A DNA stretch of 64,000 nt from Paracoccaceae bacterium (GTDB lineage Bacteria; Pseudomonadota; Alphaproteobacteria; Rhodobacterales; Rhodobacteraceae), in NCBI GenBank assembly GCA_011389685.1, contig JAABTV010000009.1, positions 1 through 64,000 on the forward strand. Direction: 5' to 3'. Below are positions 58,638 to 64,000 of this stretch, piece by piece (position 1 is the stretch's first letter; each line of letters starts with the position of its first letter). Under the pieces are notes generated by a model. That model saw only the letters and a list, made by a program, of their open reading frames with translations. It was not told the DNA's origin and made no database searches. The position numbers were made by a program, and so were the translations under genes.

Positions 58638-58845
58638 CGGTTTCGATGTCATTGTCCCGAAGCGCCCGCACGGCGCGGTCGAAATCCCGATCCGCCACCA
58701 TCAGGCGCCGCGGCAAGATGCCGATGGATCCCTCAAGCACGCTCATGTTTACGTCCATTTCAAACGCGGCTATACCCTCGCCCTGAAGCAGTGCGGTGGC
58801 AAAGGCGATCACGGTCGGGTCATTGGTGCGCAAAAGCTGTTTCAT
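58630..58845 (-). CDS. DUF2007 family protein
   Basis: 71 aa from MKQLLRTNDPTVIAFATALLQGEGIAAFEMDVNMSVLEGSIGILPRRLMV. Confidence 0.85.
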   Translation of the reverse strand: MKQLLRTNDPTVIAFATALLQGEGIAAFEMDVNMSVLEGSIGILPRRLMVADRDFDRAVRALRDNDIETDG

Positions 58846-58862
58846 GGGGATGACATAATGGC

Positions 58863-59900
58863 ATGGATCGGGTCTTGTCGAGGGATGCAACGGGGGTGAT
58901 GACCGTGGATCAGGTGGTCCGGAAACCGCATGAAAGGCTTGCCACGCATCTCGGCGCGGGCATGGAAGCCGTCAACGCCCTGATCCGCGAGCGGATGGCG
59001 AGCCGACACGCGCCCCGCATTCCCGAGGTTTCCGCGCATCTGGTCGAGGCGGGCGGCAAAAGGTTGCGCCCGATGCTGACCCTCGCAGCGGCGGAACTGT
59101 GCGGCTATGACGGCCCTTATGCCGTACATCTGGCGGCCACGGTCGAGTTCATCCACACGGCGACGCTCCTGCATGACGATGTCGTGGACGAAAGCGCGCA
59201 ACGCCGCGGGCGCCCCACGGCGAACCTGCTCTGGGACAACAAGTCGAGTGTTCTGGTCGGGGATTACCTGTTCTCGCGCTCGTTCCAGTTGATGGTCGAG
59301 ACCGGGTCGCTCAGGGTTCTGGACATCCTCGCCAACGCCTCGGCGACGATTGCCGAAGGCGAGGTGCTGCAATTGACCGCGGCACAGGACCTTGCGACGG
59401 ATGAAGCCGTTTACCTTCAGGTTGTGCGCGGCAAGACCGCCGCGCTGTTCTCGGCCGCGACCGAAGTGGGCGGCGTGATCGCGAATGCGCCCGAGGAGCA
59501 GGTGCAGGCCCTGTTCGATTACGGCGACGCGTTGGGAATCGCCTTCCAGATCGTCGATGACCTTCTGGACTATACCGGTGACGCGACCGCGACCGGAAAG
59601 AATGTCGGCGACGATTTCCGCGAACGCAAGCTGACCCTACCGGTGATCAAGGCGGTGGCCGCGGCCGATGTCACGGAACGCGCGTTCTGGCAGCGCGTGA
59701 TCGAAAAAGGCGATCAGCGCGATGGCGACCTCGACCACGCGATGTCCCTTCTGAACCGGCACCGGGCCTTCGACGCCACCCGGGCGGATGCGCTGATGTG
59801 GGCAGAAAAGGCCAAGACAGCGACCGGCCTGCTGCCCGCGCATGAATTGCGGGACATGCTCCACGATCTTGCCGACTACGTGGTCTCGCGTATTTCCTGA
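58863..59900 (+). CDS. Polyprenyl (octa/decaprenyl) diphosphate synthase
   Basis: 345 aa (possible start at 58899); GGKRLRPMLTLAAAELCGY, LLHDDVVDESAQRRG (DDxxD), DDLLDYTGD. Confidence 0.93.
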   Translation: MDRVLSRDATGVMTVDQVVRKPHERLATHLGAGMEAVNALIRERMASRHAPRIPEVSAHLVEAGGKRLRPMLTLAAAELCGYDGPYAVHLAATVEFIHTATLLHDDVVDESAQRRGRPTANLLWDNKSSVLVGDYLFSRSFQLMVETGSLRVLDILANASATIAEGEVLQLTAAQDLATDEAVYLQVVRGKTAALFSAATEVGGVIANAPEEQVQALFDYGDALGIAFQIVDDLLDYTGDATATGKNVGDDFRERKLTLPVIKAVAAADVTERAFWQRVIEKGDQRDGDLDHAMSLLNRHRAFDATRADALMWAEKAKTATGLLPAHELRDMLHDLADYVVSRIS

Positions 59901-59904
59901 CCGC

Positions 59905-60024
59905 GCCGAATTCTTGCGAAGAATTCGGCCTGTTTTCCTTCAAGGAAAACAGCACCGCCGCGACCCCGGTGCGAAACAAGAATCCTCGAAGGATTCTTGA
60001 GCCAATTCTGCCTCAGAATTCGGC
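59905..60024. repeat. Array of four or five consecutive hairpins between convergent genes
   Basis: GCCGAATTCTT-gcg-AAGAATTCGGC (59905-59929); CTGTTTTCCTT-c-AAGGAAAACAG (59930-59952); GCACCG/CGGTGC (59952-59972); CAAGAATCCT-cga-AGGATTCTTG (59977-59999); GCCAATTCTG-cct-CAGAATTCGGC (60001-60024). Confidence 0.85.
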
Positions 60025-60480
60025 CGGTTTCGCTTCCCGCGCCATGTGGTCCAGGACCGCATTGACGAATTGCGGCTCCTTGCTTTCGGGAAAGAACGCG
60101 CGGGCCACATCGACATATTCGGTAATCGCGACCCGCGGTGGCGTATCGCCCTGGGTCAACTCGGCCCCCGCCGCGCGAAAGAGGGCGCGCAGGGTCGGGT
60201 CGATCCGCGCGATCGGCCATTTGGCCACCAGCGCGCGGTCAGTCAACTGGTCGATCGACGCCTGATAGTTCACCGCCGTTTGCATCACGAACCGGAAATG
60301 CTCGGTGTCGCCATCAATGAGTTCACCATCATCGTAATCGGCACCAAAGCGGTATTCCTCGAATTCATGCATGATCGATTCGACCGTCTGGCCAGAATGT
60401 TCCATCTGGAACAGCGCCTGCACCGCATAAAGCCGCGCCGCCGATCTCATCTTGCGTTTCTGATTGCCCGAAAGCGTCAT
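60013..60480 (-). CDS. nusB: Transcription antitermination factor NusB
   Basis: 155 aa from MTLSGNQKRKMRSAARLYAVQALFQMEHSG; 4-bp overlap with ribH. Confidence 0.93.
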   Translation of the reverse strand: MTLSGNQKRKMRSAARLYAVQALFQMEHSGQTVESIMHEFEEYRFGADYDDGELIDGDTEHFRFVMQTAVNYQASIDQLTDRALVAKWPIARIDPTLRALFRAAGAELTQGDTPPRVAITEYVDVARAFFPESKEPQFVNAVLDHMAREAKPAEF

Positions 60481-61022
60481 CCAGTGGGGGTATCCTTGGG
60501 TTTGCCCGCGATCTGGTATTCCTGGGTGTCGGGGATGAAGCCGACCCCTTTGCGGACACCGCTCCACTTACGGCCGAGCGCGATGAGATGCAAGGCCGCC
60601 GCCGCCGCACCGGCCCCCTTGTTCATCTTTTCGGGATTGGCGCGGGCCTCTGCCTGATCGTGGTTCTCGACCGTGATAATGCCGTTGCCTATACACAGCC
60701 CCTGAAGCCCCAGCAGGGTCAGCGCGCGCGAGCTGTCGTTGCAGACCGTTTCGTAATGGGTGGTCTCGCCCCGGATGACACAGCCCAGCGCGACATAGCC
60801 GTCGAAATTCGACAACCGCTCCGCGATACCGATGGCGGTGGCGATTTCCAGCGCGCCGGGCACTTCGACGATCTCATGCGTGGCACCGCTGGCCTCGATC
60901 TCGGCCGTGGCGCCTGCGATCAGGTGATCGGCGATATCGCGATAGAAGGGCGCCGTGACGATCAGCAGTTTCGCAGGCTTGTCCAGTTCGGCGCGCGGCA
61001 GGGTATAATGGGATTCGGCCAT
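60477..61022 (-). CDS. ribH: 6,7-dimethyl-8-ribityllumazine synthase
   Basis: 181 aa; VEVPGALEIATAI, GCVIRGETTHYETVCNDSSRALTLLGLQ. Confidence 0.95.
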   Translation of the reverse strand: MAESHYTLPRAELDKPAKLLIVTAPFYRDIADHLIAGATAEIEASGATHEIVEVPGALEIATAIGIAERLSNFDGYVALGCVIRGETTHYETVCNDSSRALTLLGLQGLCIGNGIITVENHDQAEARANPEKMNKGAGAAAAALHLIALGRKWSGVRKGVGFIPDTQEYQIAGKPKDTPTG

Positions 61023-61025
61023 GTC

Positions 61026-62156
61026 TCAGCCTCCTTCGTGAATCGGGCGGGTGCCCGTGATCGAAAGCCCGTAGGCATCGATTCCAAGATAGCGCGTGCT
61101 GGGCGAATCGGTGAGCAGGACAAGCTCGCTCAGGCCCAGCGTCACCATGATCTGCGACCCCAGCCCGGTGCGCTTCACGATCTTGGGCCCCTGGTCGCCC
61201 TCGCCGAAATCGAGCCTCGGATGGGGTTCGCGGAACAGCAGGACCGCGCCACGGCCCTCCTCGGCGATGATCTTCATCGCGCGCGGCAACTCATCGGACG
61301 GCCCCGGGCCGAGGCCGAGGATATCTTCAAGCTCGTTCACCGCATGGGCGCGCACCAGCACCGGCTCGGGCGTGGAGATGTCGCCCTTGATCAGCGCCAC
61401 ATGTTCGGTGCCGGTGATCTCGTCGGTAAAGACACGCATCTGCCACGCGCCGCCATGCTCCGACGTGACCGTCCGGGTCCGGCTCTCGCGCACGAGGTTG
61501 TCGTGCTTGTGGCGATAGGCGATGAGATCGGAAATCGTGCCGATCTTCATGCCGTGTTCGCGCGCGAATTCGATGAGTTCGGGCAGGCGGGCCATGCTGC
61601 CGTCGTCGTTCATGATCTCGCAGATCACCGCCGAAGGATTGAGCCCCGCCAGCCGCGAAATATCGACCGATGCCTCGGTATGACCGGCGCGCACCAGAAC
61701 ACCGCCCGTTCGCGCGCGCAGCGGAAACACATGCCCCGGCGTGGCGAGCGACGCCATCGTGTTCTGTTCATTGATCGCGGTCGCGATGGTCAGCGCGCGG
61801 TCAGCGGCGGAAATGCCGGTGGTCACGCCTTCGCGCGCCTCGATCGAGACGGTAAAGGCGGTTTCCATGCGGCTTGAATTGTTGACCGCCATCATCGGCA
61901 GGCCAAGCCGGTCGATCCGCTCGGATGTCATCGGGAGGCAGATCAGCCCGCGGCCATGCGTGGCCATGAAATTCACCACCGCGGGCGTGGCGAATTCGGC
62001 GGGGATGATCAGATCGCCCTCGTTCTCGCGGTCCTCGTGATCGACGAGGATATACATCTCGCCGCGCCGCGCACCGTCGATGATCTCTTCGATCGGCGTG
62101 ATCGCGCCCCTGAGCGACGCCTCAACGCTGCCCGGTTGTTCAAAGCTCGTTGACAT
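61026..62156 (-). CDS. ribBA: 3,4-dihydroxy-2-butanone-4-phosphate synthase / GTP cyclohydrolase II-like bifunctional protein
   Basis: 376 aa; [41 protein letters not shown]-terminal GCHII-like domain. The canonical GCHII zinc-Cys motif is not obvious, so the RibA half may be degenerate. Confidence 0.9.
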   Translation of the reverse strand: MSTSFEQPGSVEASLRGAITPIEEIIDGARRGEMYILVDHEDRENEGDLIIPAEFATPAVVNFMATHGRGLICLPMTSERIDRLGLPMMAVNNSSRMETAFTVSIEAREGVTTGISAADRALTIATAINEQNTMASLATPGHVFPLRARTGGVLVRAGHTEASVDISRLAGLNPSAVICEIMNDDGSMARLPELIEFAREHGMKIGTISDLIAYRHKHDNLVRESRTRTVTSEHGGAWQMRVFTDEITGTEHVALIKGDISTPEPVLVRAHAVNELEDILGLGPGPSDELPRAMKIIAEEGRGAVLLFREPHPRLDFGEGDQGPKIVKRTGLGSQIMVTLGLSELVLLTDSPSTRYLGIDAYGLSITGTRPIHEGG

Positions 62157-62166
62157 GCATGTCCCC

Positions 62167-62196
62167 TTTCGCCCTGCGGGATAGCGCAGGGCGAAA
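62167..62196. promoter_or_regulatory. 12-bp perfect hairpin in the ribBA leader
   Basis: TTTCGCCCTGCG-ggatag-CGCAGGGCGAAA, directly upstream of the AGGGG SD-like sequence on the minus strand. Confidence 0.6.
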
Positions 62197-62224
62197 CGGT
62201 TGGCCAGAGGTCACGTTGCGGCGG

Positions 62225-62869
62225 TCACGTCCCGACCGACTCGGCAAGGTTGATTTGCGTTTGCTGCCCCTGCCCCGAAATGACGTAATCCGCCGGGCGG
62301 CTTCTGAAATACTCGCGCCACGTCTTCGCGCCGACATGCGAAAGACCAAGCCCAAGCTTGCCCTTGATCGCAGGGTTGACCTGGGAAATCAGGAACCCTT
62401 CGGTCTTTTCCCTGAACAGCCGACGAATGCGCTCATGTGGGTCGCCTTCGTCAGCGGCCCCCAGCGCGATCCAGCCGGTGCAGGATTTCCGAAATGCTTC
62501 CGGCGCCTTGTCTTCACCGGCGCCGATAACCTTTGCGCCCTCTTCGCGCAAACGGGTGGCAAGGTGGCGGAAATCGCCATCGGAACTGGCCAGAACGAAA
62601 CTGTCCGCCAGCCCCTTGTGGAAAATTCCCATCGCATCGACAGCTAGCATGAGATCCGCAGCGTTCTTGCCCGGACCGGCATGGTGGAAGGCAAATCCCG
62701 GGGCGCAATCCCAGCCGGGAATCTTCCCTGCCGACCCATAGACCCGCTTGACCGAGAGCGCACCGTGACGCGCCGCCGCGACGATCAATCGCCCGGCAAA
62801 ATCGTTGCTGATGTTTTCACCGTCGATCAGCAAAGCGACCCTTTGTGTAACTGCGCTTTGCGCCTGCAT
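62225..62869 (-). CDS. NYN (PIN-like) domain protein, LabA/DUF88 type, with probable C-terminal OST-HTH/LOTUS domain
   Basis: 214 aa; VALLIDGENIS, KNAADLMLAVDAMG, DSFVLASSDGDFRHLATRLREEGAKVIGAG. Confidence 0.85.
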   Translation of the reverse strand: MQAQSAVTQRVALLIDGENISNDFAGRLIVAAARHGALSVKRVYGSAGKIPGWDCAPGFAFHHAGPGKNAADLMLAVDAMGIFHKGLADSFVLASSDGDFRHLATRLREEGAKVIGAGEDKAPEAFRKSCTGWIALGAADEGDPHERIRRLFREKTEGFLISQVNPAIKGKLGLGLSHVGAKTWREYFRSRPADYVISGQGQQTQINLAESVGT

Positions 62870-62944
62870 TATCCCGCTCCGAGCATGCTTTCCCGAAAGC
62901 TATTTTGAAAAGCCGACGGAAAAATGGCGCAGGCGCGGAAAAAC

Positions 62945-63916
62945 TCAGCCGCCGAATTGCCACAGCGCGGGAATGAATCGATAGGCGTCGCCGTCGCGGA
63001 TGACATGGCCCGCCCCCGGAAACGGGAAATGATAACCCAGAAGCGCGATGCCGTCGCTGGCCGCCATGTCGAGGATCGCGCGGCGGCTGGCCACGGTCGC
63101 CTCGGGGTCGGCGTCAATATGATTATACCACTCGGGATGCGCGAAGTTGAGCCATCCATGGGTGAGCGCGTCGCCCACGGCGATGAGTTGCTGACCCCCC
63201 GATTCCACCCGCAGCGCCATGTGGCCGAAGGTGTGGCCGAAACTTTTCATCACGGAAATGCCTGGCGCGATCTCGTCGCCGTCTTTCACCAAATTCCATT
63301 CGGCCCCGTCGACATTGATCGAATTGACCGCCCCCAGCACGAATTGCTGTTCCTCCGGCGCGACCTGGTTCACCAGGTCGTCCTGCATCCAGTAGGCATG
63401 TTCGGTCTCGCCGATGAAATAGGCGGCGTCGGGAAAGATCGCCTCGTCGAAATCGTCGCGGATGCCCCAGATATGATCGGGATGGGCATGTGTGATGAAG
63501 ACATGGGTGATCGAACCGGGGTCGATGCCCGCGGCCGCCATGTTCGCCAGAAGCCGCCCGGTCGTGTCGAAGAACCGCGAGCCGGACCCGACATCGACCA
63601 GCACCCTGGCGTCGCCCAGTTCGACCAGCAGGTGATTGGTATGGGCATAGTTGTCACCCGGATCAAGGTAATGCGCTTCGAGAAAGGCCGCGACCTCGCC
63701 CTCGGGCGCGTTGACACCAAGCCCCGCCACAGGCTGGGTAAAGAACCCATCGGACAGGACAGTCATCCGCGCGTCACCCAGCGTAAAGCGAAAATGCCCC
63801 GGGTTGGACCCACCCGGCGCGCCAAGCCCGGCCCGCGCGGCGGCAGGCAGGGCAAAGGCGGGGGCGAGTGCGGCGAGCCTGAGCAGATCGCGGCGGTTGG
63901 GACGGATGAGTGTCAT
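62945..63916 (-). CDS. MBL-fold metallohydrolase with Tat-type signal
   Basis: 323 aa; NRRDLLRLAALAPAFALPAAARA, THAHPDHIWG (HxHxDH). Confidence 0.9.
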   Translation of the reverse strand: MTLIRPNRRDLLRLAALAPAFALPAAARAGLGAPGGSNPGHFRFTLGDARMTVLSDGFFTQPVAGLGVNAPEGEVAAFLEAHYLDPGDNYAHTNHLLVELGDARVLVDVGSGSRFFDTTGRLLANMAAAGIDPGSITHVFITHAHPDHIWGIRDDFDEAIFPDAAYFIGETEHAYWMQDDLVNQVAPEEQQFVLGAVNSINVDGAEWNLVKDGDEIAPGISVMKSFGHTFGHMALRVESGGQQLIAVGDALTHGWLNFAHPEWYNHIDADPEATVASRRAILDMAASDGIALLGYHFPFPGAGHVIRDGDAYRFIPALWQFGG

Positions 63917-64000
63917 GGTTGCGGCCTCCCCTTTTCATTCGGGGCCGAGTATGAAGCCTGAGACCGGCAACGCAACAACAAATTGGAATGTGTTTACCGG

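Noticed and set aside
1-64000. CRISPR arrays, prophage, IS elements, toxin-antitoxin or canonical anti-phage defence genes
   Set aside because: No regularly spaced repeats, transposase, integrase or capsid-like ORFs seen. EcsC and NYN proteins alone are not sufficient to call a defence system.

Overview
This is a contiguous, gene-dense, high-GC chromosomal segment that reads as Rhodobacterales/Roseobacter-like alphaproteobacterium (inferred from gene content, pntAB and ribBA-ribH-nusB organisation, and repeat style). I support about 65 protein-coding genes, one tRNA-Asp(GUC), several intrinsic terminators and a number of extragenic palindromes. I see no CRISPR array, prophage, IS element or rRNA. 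Most genes are housekeeping (glmUS, moaA, pntAB, ndk, trpA, lysC, ptsP, phaAB-type, polyprenyl synthase, nusB-ribH-ribBA). Accessory or catabolic loci are: (i) 9.2-20.1 kb, a divergent peptide-type ABC importer coupled to two tandem M20 amidohydrolases, an FAD oxidase and an ArgE-like deacetylase; (ii) 32.5-39.3 kb, a PLP decarboxylase + HpaI-type aldolase + GntR + GATase // P450 + glutamine-synthetase-like ligase + [2Fe-2S] ferredoxin cluster, which is my best candidate for an undescribed gamma-glutamylation-dependent oxidative amine pathway; (iii) 44.0-46.7 kb, an NMT1/SsuA-type ABC importer with a perfect FNR-like box upstream. Non-coding structure of note: two hairpin arrays of the same family at convergent gene ends (52.8 and 59.9 kb), a 115-bp element with 12-bp terminal inverted repeats at 30.4 kb whose edge supplies a stop codon, a 15-bp inverted repeat enclosing a G-quadruplex motif (22.4 kb), and a ~108-bp dispersed intergenic repeat (7.5 and 34.7 kb). 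All assignments come from reading sequence and motifs; no database search was run.
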